Origin: Beijerinckiaceae bacterium
Lineage (GTDB): Bacteria > Pseudomonadota > Alphaproteobacteria > Rhizobiales > Beijerinckiaceae
Direction: 5' to 3'
NCBI GenBank assembly: GCA_947380915.1
Contig: CANCSY010000082.1
Span: 1 to 11,525, forward strand
Length of the DNA: 11,525 bases
Part shown: in pieces, positions 1 to 7,244 of the stretch
How positions within the stretch are numbered: position 1 is the first letter of the stretch
How the letters are laid out: each line of letters starts with the position of its first letter
Notes under the pieces: model-generated
What the model saw: only the letters and a program-made list of their open reading frames with translations
The model's database searches: none
Told to the model about the DNA's origin: nothing
Position numbers and translations under genes: made by a program

Positions 1-797
1 GCGTCGCGGAAATATTCGATGCGGATCTCGTCGAAATTATAGAGGCCCTTGCTGGTGGGCAGATCCTTCGCCCAATAGTCGGGATTGCGCTTGAGGGTCA
101 GGCTCTGGCCCGGCTCCATGGCGGCGATGACATAGGGGCCGGTGCCCACGGGGATGGTCAGGCTGGTTTCGCTGAACCGCTCCACATCCGTGTTCTTTTG
201 CGACAGGACCGGCATCAGCGCGAGGATCAGCGGCAGTTCCAGATCGCCTGCGCCGGTCAGATCATAGCGCACGGTCAGGTCGTCGGGGGTCTCCATGGCT
301 TTCACGAGGGAGAAGGCGGAGCGATATTGCGGTCGGCCCTTGCTCTTGAGCAGATCGAAGGTGAAGCGCACATCCCCTGACGTGATGGGCGTTCCATCGG
401 AAAAGCGGGCGCGCGGATCAAGGCGGAAGGTCACATGGGAGCGGTCGGCGTCGGTCTCGATGGTCTGGGCGATCTGGCCGTAGAGGGCGAAGGGCTCGTC
501 CAGGTTGCGCGCCATGAGCGCCTGAAAAATATTGCCATTGAGCCCCTGGGCGGTGGAGCCCGCCTTCAGATTGAAGGGGTTGAGGCTGTCGAAGGCGCCC
601 TGGGCGCCAATCACGAGGCGCCCGCCCTTGGGCGCGTCGGGGTTGGCGTAGGGCAGGTGGGTGAAGTCGGCGGGCAGCGCCGGTTCGCCATGCATGGCGA
701 TTCCATGGGCGGGTTCTCCCGCCAGCGCCGAGCCGGCGGTGGTCGCGAAAAACGCCAGAAGAAGCCCGGCGAGGAGGCGAATCGCTTGTTCTTTCAT
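1..797 (-). CDS. YejA-like extracellular peptide-binding protein of an ABC transporter (partial)
   Basis: Periplasmic solute-binding protein (SBP family 5) that should capture peptides and hand them to an inner-membrane ABC permease. Only the first 265 codons are present; the frame is open at position 1, and the family is usually about 600 residues. Residues 1-26 are a Sec signal peptide: basic start, a hydrophobic stretch of leucine, alanine and phenylalanine, then a cut after ALA. Next comes the YejA-type opening MHGEPALPADF, followed by YANPDAPKGGRL and FDSLNPFNLK, then the family core FSDGTPITSGDVRFTFD and GTGPYVIAAMEPG. The ATG at 797 is chosen because the signal peptide follows at once; no convincing Shine-Dalgarno precedes it. 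It is transcribed away from the IalB-family gene. The permease and ATPase genes would be expected beyond the left edge, which I cannot see. The ligand is inferred; the family call is firm. Confidence 0.88.
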   Translation of the reverse strand, partial: MKEQAIRLLAGLLLAFFATTAGSALAGEPAHGIAMHGEPALPADFTHLPYANPDAPKGGRLVIGAQGAFDSLNPFNLKAGSTAQGLNGNIFQALMARNLDEPFALYGQIAQTIETDADRSHVTFRLDPRARFSDGTPITSGDVRFTFDLLKSKGRPQYRSAFSLVKAMETPDDLTVRYDLTGAGDLELPLILALMPVLSQKNTDVERFSETSLTIPVGTGPYVIAAMEPGQSLTLKRNPDYWAKDLPTSKGLYNFDEIRIEYFRD

Positions 798-1062
798 GGG
801 GGCAGACTAAAGAAATGCAGATGCGGCGTCATCGTGGCGACTTTGTCTTTCGATTTGGGTGTGTTGAGCGCTTGAACCGCTGGAAAAAGGCTTCCGAAGC
901 AGATAAGACGGCGCGGTCAACATGTCGCCTCATTAGAGGGTGAAGAGCGGACCCTGCCATGTCGGGTCTGATGAGAGCGGGGCGCCGTGAGGTCGCCCGC
1001 ATCGTCGGGGCTGGATCGGCGGTTTGTCGCAGGTCGCTGGAATCGTACTGAAAGGAACACGC
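798..1062. other. Divergent intergenic region
   Basis: This 265-base stretch separates the minus-strand binding-protein gene from the plus-strand IalB-family gene, so it must carry promoters for both. I find no convincing -35/-10 pair. It holds a short inverted repeat, GCTTC-C-GAAGC, at 890-900, which could be an operator half-site pair or chance. No small gene with a ribosome binding site is evident. The in-frame TTG at 1024 would lengthen the IalB-family protein but would place codons in front of a normal signal peptide, so I treat it as non-coding. Confidence 0.4.
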
Positions 1063-1788
1063 ATGCCCGTTTCCATCAAGCGCATCGGCGCTGTCCTGCT
1101 TGCGACCAGCCTTCTGGCCTCCGCCCATGAGGCTTTGGCTCAGGCGACGGCACCCGCCAAGCCGGCTCAATCGGCTCCCGCCAAGCCGGCCCAGCCTGCG
1201 CCAGCGCCCGCCGCTCCCGCCGCCCAGCCTGCGGCTAACCAGGTCGCCTTGCAGCCCTCCCAGGCCGACTGGACGAAGGTTTGCGGCAAGGACCCATCGA
1301 CCAACAAGGAAATCTGCTACACGACCCGCGATTTCGGTCAGGCCGCCGATCAACCGCCCGTGCTTGCGCTGGCAGTGTATGACGTGAAGGGCGACGACAA
1401 CAAGATCGTCCGCCTTCTGATGCCTCCCGCGCTCCTGCTGCGCCCGGGCATTCGCGTATCCATTGACAAGGGCGCCGCCATCGAAGGCACGTTCGAGATC
1501 TGCTTCCCCAACGGCTGCTTCGCCGAGGCCAAGGTGCGCACCGCCACCATTGACCAGATCAAGAAGGGGACGCAACTCAACGTCTTCGTGAAGAATCAGT
1601 TCAACAACGAAATCGCCTTCACCCTGCCGCTCGCGGGCTTCGGCAAGTCCTATGACGGCGCGCCTATCGATCCCAAGGTGCTCGAAGAGCAGCAGAAGCA
1701 GCTTCAGGAAGAATTGCAGAAGCGCGCCGAGGACGAGCGCAAGCGCCTTGAGTCCCAGAGCCCGGCGCCGGCCGCCGCTCCCAAGTAA
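1063..1788 (+). CDS. Invasion-associated locus B (IalB) family periplasmic protein
   Basis: A 241-residue exported protein of the IalB family, common in Alphaproteobacteria and named after a Bartonella locus linked to red-cell invasion; in free-living species its role is not established. Residues 1-26 look like a Sec signal peptide with a cut after ALA. Residues 28-59 are an alanine/proline-rich linker containing near-repeats of AKPAQ. The IalB domain covers about 65-195, with the usual W70 and C74 and further cysteines at 85, 147 and 152, consistent with two disulfides. Residues 206-232 are rich in glutamine, glutamate, lysine and arginine and probably form a short coiled coil; the tail is again Ala/Pro. 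The start at 1063 has AAAGGA at 1051-1056 and opens directly on the signal peptide, so I prefer it to the upstream TTG at 1024. A terminator follows at once. The family is firm, the function unknown. Confidence 0.85.
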   Translation: MPVSIKRIGAVLLATSLLASAHEALAQATAPAKPAQSAPAKPAQPAPAPAAPAAQPAANQVALQPSQADWTKVCGKDPSTNKEICYTTRDFGQAADQPPVLALAVYDVKGDDNKIVRLLMPPALLLRPGIRVSIDKGAAIEGTFEICFPNGCFAEAKVRTATIDQIKKGTQLNVFVKNQFNNEIAFTLPLAGFGKSYDGAPIDPKVLEEQQKQLQEELQKRAEDERKRLESQSPAPAAAPK

Positions 1789-1828
1789 GGGCGCGCGGGC
1801 GGGTCAGCCTGCGAGATGTGAGATCTGT

Positions 1829-1862
1829 AGAGCGCCAGGGAAACCGGGCGCTCTTTTCTTTT
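1829..1862 (+). terminator. Rho-independent terminator after the IalB-family gene
   Basis: A perfect 8-bp stem, AGAGCGCC (1829-1836) with GGCGCTCT (1847-1854), encloses a 10-nt loop and runs into TTTTCTT. It lies 41 bases after the stop codon. Read on the opposite strand there is no T-run after the stem, so it should not end hspQ transcription. Confidence 0.85.
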
Positions 1863-1915
1863 GATCTGGTCAGGCCCTTGGGCGGGGGTGGTCGCTTAAC
1901 GCCCTGTGACTGCCC

Positions 1916-2245
1916 CTAGTTCAGCCCCCGCAAGCGCAGCTTGTAGCCGCCATCGCTGGTCCGCTCGAACATTTCGGGGATCTGGGGATGGCGCACCGGC
2001 TTGCCGGTCTCGTCCGGCAGCAGGTTCTGCTCGGAAACATAGGCGATATATTCCGTCTCCGCGTTCTCGGCGAAGAGATGGTAGAAGGGCTGTTCCTTGG
2101 TGGGGCGCACGTCTTCGGGGATCGAGAGCCACCATTCCTCGGTATTGGCGAAAGTCGGATCGATATCGAAGATAACCCCCCGGAAGGGATACTTCCGGTG
2201 TTTCACGATCTGGCCCAGACTGTATTTCGCGGTGCGGAATTTCAT
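1916..2245 (-). CDS. hspQ: Heat shock protein HspQ (YccV-like)
   Basis: Small heat-shock-associated protein, 109 residues from the chosen start. In E. coli HspQ was found as a hemimethylated-DNA-binding, DnaA-related factor, and in Yersinia as an enhancer of Lon specificity that is itself a Lon substrate. Sequence hallmarks are FRGVIFDIDP, the stretch around EEWWLSIP, QPFYHLFAE, the segment AYVSEQNLLPD and VRHPQIPEMF, which match alphaproteobacterial HspQ closely. An in-frame ATG at 2269 would add eight residues. I prefer 2245 for three reasons: AAAGAG lies six to seven bases upstream, family members begin about here (basic, TAK, then GQ), and the candidate promoter at 2270-2299 would start RNA at about 2263, too late for the outer ATG. 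The gene lies 85 bases from the stop of the CYTH-CHAD gene on the same strand, so read-through is also possible. The gene call is firm, the start moderate. Confidence 0.92.
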   Translation of the reverse strand: MKFRTAKYSLGQIVKHRKYPFRGVIFDIDPTFANTEEWWLSIPEDVRPTKEQPFYHLFAENAETEYIAYVSEQNLLPDETGKPVRHPQIPEMFERTSDGGYKLRLRGLN

Positions 2246-2269
2246 TTTATGCTCTTTTGACGCAGCCAT

Positions 2270-2299
2270 GGTCTAGCTTGCCCGCTCCGTGCAAGTCAA
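2270..2299 (-). promoter_or_regulatory. Candidate housekeeping promoter for hspQ
   Basis: On the minus strand TTGACTT (2293-2299) is followed after 15 nt by GCTAGACC (2270-2277). The Caulobacter housekeeping consensus is TTGACGS-N10-14-GCTANAWC; five of five bases of the TTGAC core and seven of eight -10 bases fit, with one extra spacer base. RNA would start near 2263, between the two possible hspQ start codons. A heat-shock reading (CTTGCA then ACCATG) is weaker. Confidence 0.45.
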
Positions 2300-2330
2300 T
2301 GTGCGCCTTCCGGCTCTGTGATGGTAGGGC

Positions 2331-3884
2331 CTAGAGCTTTGTCCAGAACGGTTTTGTCGCCAGAGCCTTATCAAGAGCCCGCGCGGCCCGGGCCACCAAC
2401 GCGTCCCGGTCGGGATGGGCGCCGGCGAGGCGTCCTGCGGCGAAGAGCACCAGGGGATCATGGCTCGCGCCCTGCTGGACGGCGGTGCGGGCCTGCTCTT
2501 CGAGGAAGGCGGCTGTCGCCTCCGCGTCATGGACTGCGCCCAGGGTTTCCTGGATACGTTCCAGCGCATCCACCAAGGTGCGGAAGCGCTTCGCCCCCTT
2601 GCTCTGGCTCGCCAGCATATCGAAGAAGGCCGCCTGATAGCGCAGTTTCTTGGCGCGGATCCGTACCTCATGCATCTGGGCTTCGGGCAAGGCGGCCAGA
2701 TTTTCGCCGAGCGCGGCGAGTTTCTTGCGGCTTGAGCGCAGGCGCCGGGCCAGCAGGTTCTGGAGGCTTTCAGGATCCTCGCCGGGTGAGAGGGGCTTGC
2801 GTCGCCATGGGCCATCCTCAACCCAGAGCAGCAAGTCGAGCATCAGCTTGCGGCCGCGCGGGGATGCCATGGCTTCGCGCAGGATCTTGCGGGACGCCGT
2901 CTGCCGGGTGGCGATGAAGGCGGCGAGTTCGGCCAGGCCGGGCGCGTCAGGTTCCCGGGCGATGGCTGGCTGGACGGTCTCCGTTAGCAGCACGTCGATG
3001 TCGCGGGTGACGCCCAGATGATCCGAGAGCCATTTGAGATCCGCCGCAAGGACGGGAAAGGTCTCGTCCGTGATCAGGGGACGGAACAGGGCCATCGCCG
3101 CCCGCAGGCGACGGATGGCGACGCGGGTTTGATGGACCGCTTCGACTTCCTGCCCGGTCTCAAAGGCGGGAGCGTTGAGCATCATCTGCCGCAAGCAGCC
3201 ATGGGCGATGGCGCAGAAGGCCTCCGCCGCGCTCATTCTGGCGTCGAGAGGCGGCGGGGTCATCTTCACCGGGGCGCCCCAGACGCCTGCAGCGAGCCGA
3301 TAGCCCCGCTCCCCCTTGCTGATGAGGCTGAGGGAGACGGGCGCTGCGCGTGTCAGCTTGCGCGCTAGAGCGAAAAGCCCGCTCCGGGGACCACTCTTCA
3401 ACTCCAGTTCGATTTCAAGGATCGGCGCATGCGCCTCGCCGGCCACCACCTCGCCCTCGTCAATGGCCACCTCGATCACGGCTTTGGAGAAGGTTACATC
3501 ACCCGTGCGACGGTTGACCCTGGTGGAGAAGGCGGGGCCGATGGCCTTGCGCAGATCCTCGTCCGCGAGGAGTTGGCCCAGCGGGGTCTGCGCCGCAAGT
3601 TGGTGATCCGGCTCATGGACGTCGAGGGCGGCCTCCCATTCGCCGCGCTCAAGGCCTGCGCTTTCCTGCTTCACGGTCTGGATGACGCCGCCACCGACCT
3701 CGCGCAGACGCAGGACGAAGCCCGCTTTCTGGATGTTTTGGTCGGGCGTATCGAAATAGGTGGAGACCTGAAGGCGGGGCAGGGCGGCGCGCAAGGGCGC
3801 CAATTGGGGAATCCGGAGCGCCGCCTCCAGCCGTGCGGAGGACGCCAGGAACTTCAACTCGATTTCACGCCCGCCAGCCATCAT
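2331..3884 (-). CDS. CYTH-CHAD domain protein (inorganic triphosphatase/polyphosphate-related)
   Basis: A 517-residue cytosolic protein with an N-terminal CYTH domain (about 5-200) and a C-terminal CHAD domain (about 215-505). CYTH enzymes are metal-dependent phosphohydrolases acting on triphosphate-containing substrates, for example E. coli YgiF on inorganic triphosphate; CHAD domains are basic helical bundles that bind polyphosphate. The CYTH tunnel residues are present: the ExExK motif at 7-11, YFDT at 43-46, LRLRE at 58-62, K72, the acidic strand EIELEL at 157-162 and SKGERGY at 189-195, so it looks catalytically intact. CHAD shows HQTRVAIRRLR at 251-261 and HEVRIRAKKLRY at 405-416. Two adjacent ATGs (3884 and 3881) are possible starts. 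It is divergent from the NAD(P)HX repair gene and upstream of hspQ. Domain calls are firm; the exact substrate, triphosphate or another organic phosphate, is inferred. Confidence 0.9.
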   Translation of the reverse strand: MMAGGREIELKFLASSARLEAALRIPQLAPLRAALPRLQVSTYFDTPDQNIQKAGFVLRLREVGGGVIQTVKQESAGLERGEWEAALDVHEPDHQLAAQTPLGQLLADEDLRKAIGPAFSTRVNRRTGDVTFSKAVIEVAIDEGEVVAGEAHAPILEIELELKSGPRSGLFALARKLTRAAPVSLSLISKGERGYRLAAGVWGAPVKMTPPPLDARMSAAEAFCAIAHGCLRQMMLNAPAFETGQEVEAVHQTRVAIRRLRAAMALFRPLITDETFPVLAADLKWLSDHLGVTRDIDVLLTETVQPAIAREPDAPGLAELAAFIATRQTASRKILREAMASPRGRKLMLDLLLWVEDGPWRRKPLSPGEDPESLQNLLARRLRSSRKKLAALGENLAALPEAQMHEVRIRAKKLRYQAAFFDMLASQSKGAKRFRTLVDALERIQETLGAVHDAEATAAFLEEQARTAVQQGASHDPLVLFAAGRLAGAHPDRDALVARAARALDKALATKPFWTKL

Positions 3885-3886
3885 GG

Positions 3887-3916
3887 ATTCCAGCTTGAAA
3901 AAACTGTCATAGTCAA
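3887..3916 (-). promoter_or_regulatory. Candidate promoter for the CYTH-CHAD gene
   Basis: On the minus strand TTGACTA (3910-3916) is followed after 15 nt by GCTGGAAT (3887-3894), fitting six of eight bases of the alphaproteobacterial -10 GCTANAWC. The spacing equals that of the hspQ candidate. If real, RNA would start at about 3880, on or next to the tandem ATGs, implying a leaderless or nearly leaderless message. Confidence 0.3.
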
Positions 3917-3987
3917 TGCACCGCTGGTCCTTGCGTCATCGAACGTCAGATATTGCGCTCTCGTCGCCGCCGTTCCATCATCATCCC

Positions 3988-5535
3988 ATGACTAAACTGG
4001 AACTCCTGACCACTTCTGAAATGGCGGAGGCCGACCGGCTTTCCATAGCCGCAGGCGTCTCCGGCATGGCTTTGATGGAACGCGCTGGCGCCGCAGTCGC
4101 CGATTGCGCCCTCGAACTTGCGCCGCAAGGGCGGCGCGTGGTCGTGCTCTGCGGTCCCGGCAACAATGGGGGGGACGGCTTCATCGCGGGCCGCTTGCTG
4201 CGGGAACGTGGGTGTGATGTCGAGGTTCACCTGCTGGGCGAGGCCGGTCGCCTGCGGGGCGACGCGGCTGAGGCCGCCAGGCGCTGGGATGGCCCCATCG
4301 AACCCTGTTCGGCCCTCGACCTCGAACCGGTTGGGCTTGTGGTGGATGGGCTCTTCGGGGCAGGTCTCACGCGCGACCTCGAGGGTGAAGCGCGCGAGTT
4401 GGTGGAGCGGGTCAACCTCTGGTCGCAGGTGAGCGGGCAGCCGGTGGTCGCCATCGACGTGCCTTCGGGCCTTGATGGCGATACGGGCGCAGTGCGGGGC
4501 GCCGCCATCATGGCGCGGGCCACCGTCACCTTCTTCCGCTTCAAGCCGGGGCATCTGCTCCTGCCCGGACGGACGCTGTGCGGGCAGCCCCATCTGGCTG
4601 ACATCGGAACCCCTGAATTGGCTCTGGCGGCGATCCGTCCAAGGGCCTTCGCCGATACGCCGGACCTCTGGCGCCTGCTTCTGCCCCTGCCGGGCGAGGG
4701 CGCTCACAAATATGCGCGGGGTCATGCCCTGGTCCTTTCCGGCGGCGCCTGGACCACGGGCGCCGCGCGCCTGAGCGCCCGCGCCGCTCTGCGGGTAGGG
4801 GCCGGACTGGTGACTCTGGCGAGCCCCCGAGAGGCGCTGACTATCAACGCCGCTCATCTGACAGCCATCATGCTGACCCCTTGTGACTGCGCTGTCGACA
4901 TGGCTGCGATCTTGACCGACAAGCGCAAGAACGCCCTCGTTATGGGGCCTGGAGCAGGGGTGGGCAAGGCCACCATGGATCTTGTTCTGGAGGCGTTGAG
5001 AAGCGATCCGCTGGACCGCGCCCTCGTGCTGGACGCGGATGCGTTGACCAGTTTCGAGGATGACCCGGTTATGCTGGGTAAAGCAATCAAGCGTGCGGGA
5101 AAGCCTGTGGTCCTCACTCCCCACGAGGGGGAGTTTGCAAGACTTTTCAATTATGAAGGGCGCTTGCTTGAATCAGGTCGTCAGCTTTCCGAGAATTGTG
5201 AAACGCCGTTTCATAGCAAGCTGGAGCGCGCCCGCAGGGCCGCGCGCGAGAGCGGCGCCACCCTGATCCTGAAGGGGCCTGACAGTGTCATCGCCTCCCC
5301 TGACGGCCGAGCCGCCATCTCCTTTGACGCGCCCCCCTGGCTTGCGACAGCAGGCTCCGGCGATGTGCTGGCGGGTTTCGTGGGCGGGTTGCTGGCGCAG
5401 GGCATGCCCATGTTCGAGGCTGCCTGCGCCGCCGTCTGGATCCACGGCGCCTGCGCCCACGCCATCGGCCCAGGCCTCATCGCCGAGGACCTGGCTGAGG
5501 CTTTGCCCGGGGTGTTGCGGGGCCTTTATGAGTGA
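3988..5535 (+). CDS. nnr: Bifunctional NAD(P)H-hydrate epimerase / ADP-dependent (S)-NAD(P)H-hydrate dehydratase
   Basis: Metabolite-repair enzyme that restores NAD(P)H damaged by hydration: the N-terminal half epimerises R- and S-NAD(P)HX, the C-terminal half dehydrates the S form using ADP. It has 515 residues, usual for the fusion. The YjeF-N domain (about 10-215) has the phosphate-binding loop GPGNNGGDGF at 56-65, the acidic VVDGLFGAGL at 118-127 (D120) and AIDVPSGLDGD at 155-165. The carbohydrate-kinase-like domain (about 235-512) has YARGHALVLSGG from 242, GPGAG at 320-324, LDADAL at 348-353, TPHEGEFARL at 377-386 and GSGDVLAG at 456-463, whose Asp is the expected catalytic residue. Nothing essential looks lost. 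An in-frame ATG at 3916 would add 24 residues, but they do not resemble the family and have no ribosome binding site; the start at 3988 also lacks a clear one. It converges on the multicopper-oxidase-like gene with only 12 bases between stops and no visible terminator. Confidence 0.93.
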   Translation: MTKLELLTTSEMAEADRLSIAAGVSGMALMERAGAAVADCALELAPQGRRVVVLCGPGNNGGDGFIAGRLLRERGCDVEVHLLGEAGRLRGDAAEAARRWDGPIEPCSALDLEPVGLVVDGLFGAGLTRDLEGEARELVERVNLWSQVSGQPVVAIDVPSGLDGDTGAVRGAAIMARATVTFFRFKPGHLLLPGRTLCGQPHLADIGTPELALAAIRPRAFADTPDLWRLLLPLPGEGAHKYARGHALVLSGGAWTTGAARLSARAALRVGAGLVTLASPREALTINAAHLTAIMLTPCDCAVDMAAILTDKRKNALVMGPGAGVGKATMDLVLEALRSDPLDRALVLDADALTSFEDDPVMLGKAIKRAGKPVVLTPHEGEFARLFNYEGRLLESGRQLSENCETPFHSKLERARRAARESGATLILKGPDSVIASPDGRAAISFDAPPWLATAGSGDVLAGFVGGLLAQGMPMFEAACAAVWIHGACAHAIGPGLIAEDLAEALPGVLRGLYE

Positions 5536-5547
5536 GAGCTTGGCGCC

Positions 5548-6909
5548 TCACCTCACCTCGAACCATGCCGCAAGGCCGCTCATCGCGTGGTCGAGAATGG
5601 TGCTTTCGATCAACCATTTGCCCGGGTTGTCCGCCAGAAAGGCGACGCGCACCGTTCCGCCAGTCGGGACGATCACGCTGTCACGCCAGTAGGGTTCCCA
5701 GCCATCGTCCAGCAGATGCAGGACCCGCAGGGCGTGGCCGTGGACGTGAATCGTATGGTCCACCCGGGTCTTGTTTATGAAGCCCAAGGTTACGGGCTGG
5801 CCGCGTTTGGCGTTGAAAAGGGCGGGCGCGTCCGCGCCGTGGGAGGCGATCCCGTTGAAGGTCCACGCTTTCCTGAGGTCGGGGGATTCGCTTTTCTGAA
5901 TGGTGAAGTCCTGTCGCACGGCGTTTTGAAGCCTGATGACCGGTGGCAGGGCGGGGTTCTGTTTCGAACGCGTTGGGCCGCGCGCTGGTGGCTGCGCTCC
6001 GGCCAGGTTGAAGCTGATGAGCTTGCGGGCGGGTTCATCGCCCGAACCGCCGGGTACTCCCATGGTGCGAAGGGTCAGGGCGGGAGCCGCAGCGCCCTCT
6101 GGCGGCAGGTCGCAGATTACGTCGAACCGGGAGCCCGGGCCCGAGGGAAGCGTCATACGGGCTGGCTCGAAGGGCTCGCAGGACTGCCCGTCGACCCCGA
6201 TAACGAGCGGGCGCAGGTTCTCGAAGCTGATACCCATGAGACGCGCAGAACATGCGTTCAGGATCCGCAACCGAACCCGTGCGCCGGGCGGCGCGGTCAG
6301 GCTCCGGGGAATCGCCTGGGAATTGACAGTGACCAGCGGCCCGATGCGTCCCTTGCCGTTCACATCTGCGGCGCCGGGGAAGGGACCCTGGATCTGGCCA
6401 CGCTCGTCGAGCCGCCAATCGTCGATGACGGCCAGAAAATCCAGATCGGTGGGCGGTTCGTCCGGTCCGTCCACAATCAGCGCACCATAGACGCCGCGCG
6501 CCTTCTGCTCGGCGGCATGGGGGAAGGCGGAGGGGCGATACCAATAGGTTCCCGCATCGGGTGCTATGAAGCGGATGTCCATTCGCTCGCCCGGCGCCAC
6601 AGGCGCTTGCGTCAGCCCAGCCGCGCCATCCATGCCGTTTACGATCCGCACACCCTGCCAGTGGAGCGCGATCGGTTGGCTCAGGTTATTGATAAGACGA
6701 GCAAAAACCTCATCGCCCTGCTTTACCCGCAAAACCGGTCCGGGCACTTCCCCGTTGATGGTCCAGACCTCGGTCGGCGGCGCAGGATCCGGGGCCAGGC
6801 GCAGCTCGCCCGGCCGAAGATCGAGCAGCGTGGGTTCGCCCGCACGGGCGCGGGCCGGGATCGGCAGAATGAGGGCCGAGGCCAGGAGCGCGCGGCGGGT
6901 GAGCGGCAT
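5548..6909 (-). CDS. Tat-exported multicopper-oxidase-fold protein with degenerate copper sites
   Basis: A 453-residue protein with the three-cupredoxin-domain layout of multicopper oxidases. The start at 6909 is supported by GGAAG a few bases upstream and opens on a twin-arginine signal, TRRALLA (4-10), followed by a hydrophobic stretch and PARARAG; a longer frame from 6993 would bury that signal. Family landmarks: NGEVPGPVLRVKQGD (52-66), GTYWY (120-124), RGVYGALIVDG (138-148), LRILNACSARL (214-224) and HTIHVHGH (385-392). However, the copper-binding motifs are eroded. HWHG is HWQG (83-86), the HxH after WY is RPS (125-127), and HCHxxxH near the C-terminus is EST followed by H441 (435-441). 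Six of the eleven expected ligands, including the type 1 cysteine, are gone, so oxidase activity is very unlikely. E. coli FtsP (SufI), a copper-free Tat substrate with a division/envelope role, is a precedent, but orthology is not shown. A minus-strand TATAAA at 6934-6939 may be part of its promoter. Confidence 0.85.
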   Translation of the reverse strand: MPLTRRALLASALILPIPARARAGEPTLLDLRPGELRLAPDPAPPTEVWTINGEVPGPVLRVKQGDEVFARLINNLSQPIALHWQGVRIVNGMDGAAGLTQAPVAPGERMDIRFIAPDAGTYWYRPSAFPHAAEQKARGVYGALIVDGPDEPPTDLDFLAVIDDWRLDERGQIQGPFPGAADVNGKGRIGPLVTVNSQAIPRSLTAPPGARVRLRILNACSARLMGISFENLRPLVIGVDGQSCEPFEPARMTLPSGPGSRFDVICDLPPEGAAAPALTLRTMGVPGGSGDEPARKLISFNLAGAQPPARGPTRSKQNPALPPVIRLQNAVRQDFTIQKSESPDLRKAWTFNGIASHGADAPALFNAKRGQPVTLGFINKTRVDHTIHVHGHALRVLHLLDDGWEPYWRDSVIVPTGGTVRVAFLADNPGKWLIESTILDHAMSGLAAWFEVR

Positions 6910-7034
6910 GGGGAGCTTCCGATTGCGGACTTCTTTATAGTGGCGACAGTGTTGAGGGGCGAGAGGCCGTCCGATCCGCCTTTTGGCTCTCATCCCGGCC
7001 TTTGACCGAGCCCTCTGCAGATTGCGACACTTTT

Positions 7035-7066
7035 TTGCTGCATCCCTGCCGAACCATTGCTATAGA
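7035..7066 (+). promoter_or_regulatory. Candidate promoter for tRNA-Leu
   Basis: TTGCTATAGA contains a -10-like TATAGA at 7061-7066, about 52 bases before the mature tRNA. The best -35-like hexamer, TTGCTG at 7035-7040, is 20 nt away, longer than the usual 17, so the -35 assignment is weak. The G/C-rich stretch right after the -10 is usual for stable-RNA promoters. Confidence 0.35.
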
Positions 7067-7118
7067 GCGGCGCCCGCCAATGAAAATTGGGGGGAGCGTT
7101 CCTGTGCGGGCGCCAGTT

Positions 7119-7203
7119 GCGGGCGTGGCGGAATTGGTAGACGCAGTGGATTTAGGTTCCACCGCCGCGAGGCATGGGGGTTCGAGTCCCTTCGCCCGCA
7201 CCA
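7119..7203 (+). tRNA. tRNA-Leu (anticodon UAG)
   Basis: An 85-nt class II tRNA including the encoded CCA (7201-7203). The acceptor stem GCGGGCG (7119-7125) pairs with CGCCCGC (7193-7199), with A7200 as discriminator, normal for leucine. The anticodon stem GTGGA (7146-7150) pairs with TCCAC (7158-7162) around a 7-nt loop with anticodon TAG at 7153-7155, reading CUA and probably other CUN codons. A long variable arm GCC-GCGA-GGC (7164-7173) and the T-loop TTCGAGT (7181-7187) complete it. It lies 84 bases before the tig start codon with no terminator between, so the tRNA and tig may share a transcript that is cut by tRNA processing. Confidence 0.97.
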
Positions 7204-7244
7204 GCGCCCTGCACTGCGCAGCGTGAGATCATTCAATAAAGGTT

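Noticed and set aside
829..1575. Minus-strand open frame of 248 codons opposite the IalB-family gene
   Set aside because: Glycine/arginine-rich low-complexity translation complementary to the Ala/Pro linker; no family resemblance.
3916..3987. 24-codon extension of the NAD(P)HX repair protein
   Set aside because: The residues are basic and His-rich, unlike the family, and overlap the candidate promoter region of the divergent gene.
3946..5124. Minus-strand open frame of 392 codons opposite the NAD(P)HX repair gene
   Set aside because: The plus-strand frame carries complete motifs of two known domains; the antisense translation has low-complexity composition and no motif.
5587..7005. Plus-strand open frame of 472 codons opposite the multicopper-oxidase-like gene
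   Set aside because: It is the antisense shadow of a clear cupredoxin protein in GC-rich DNA; its translation resembles no family and it has no ribosome binding site.
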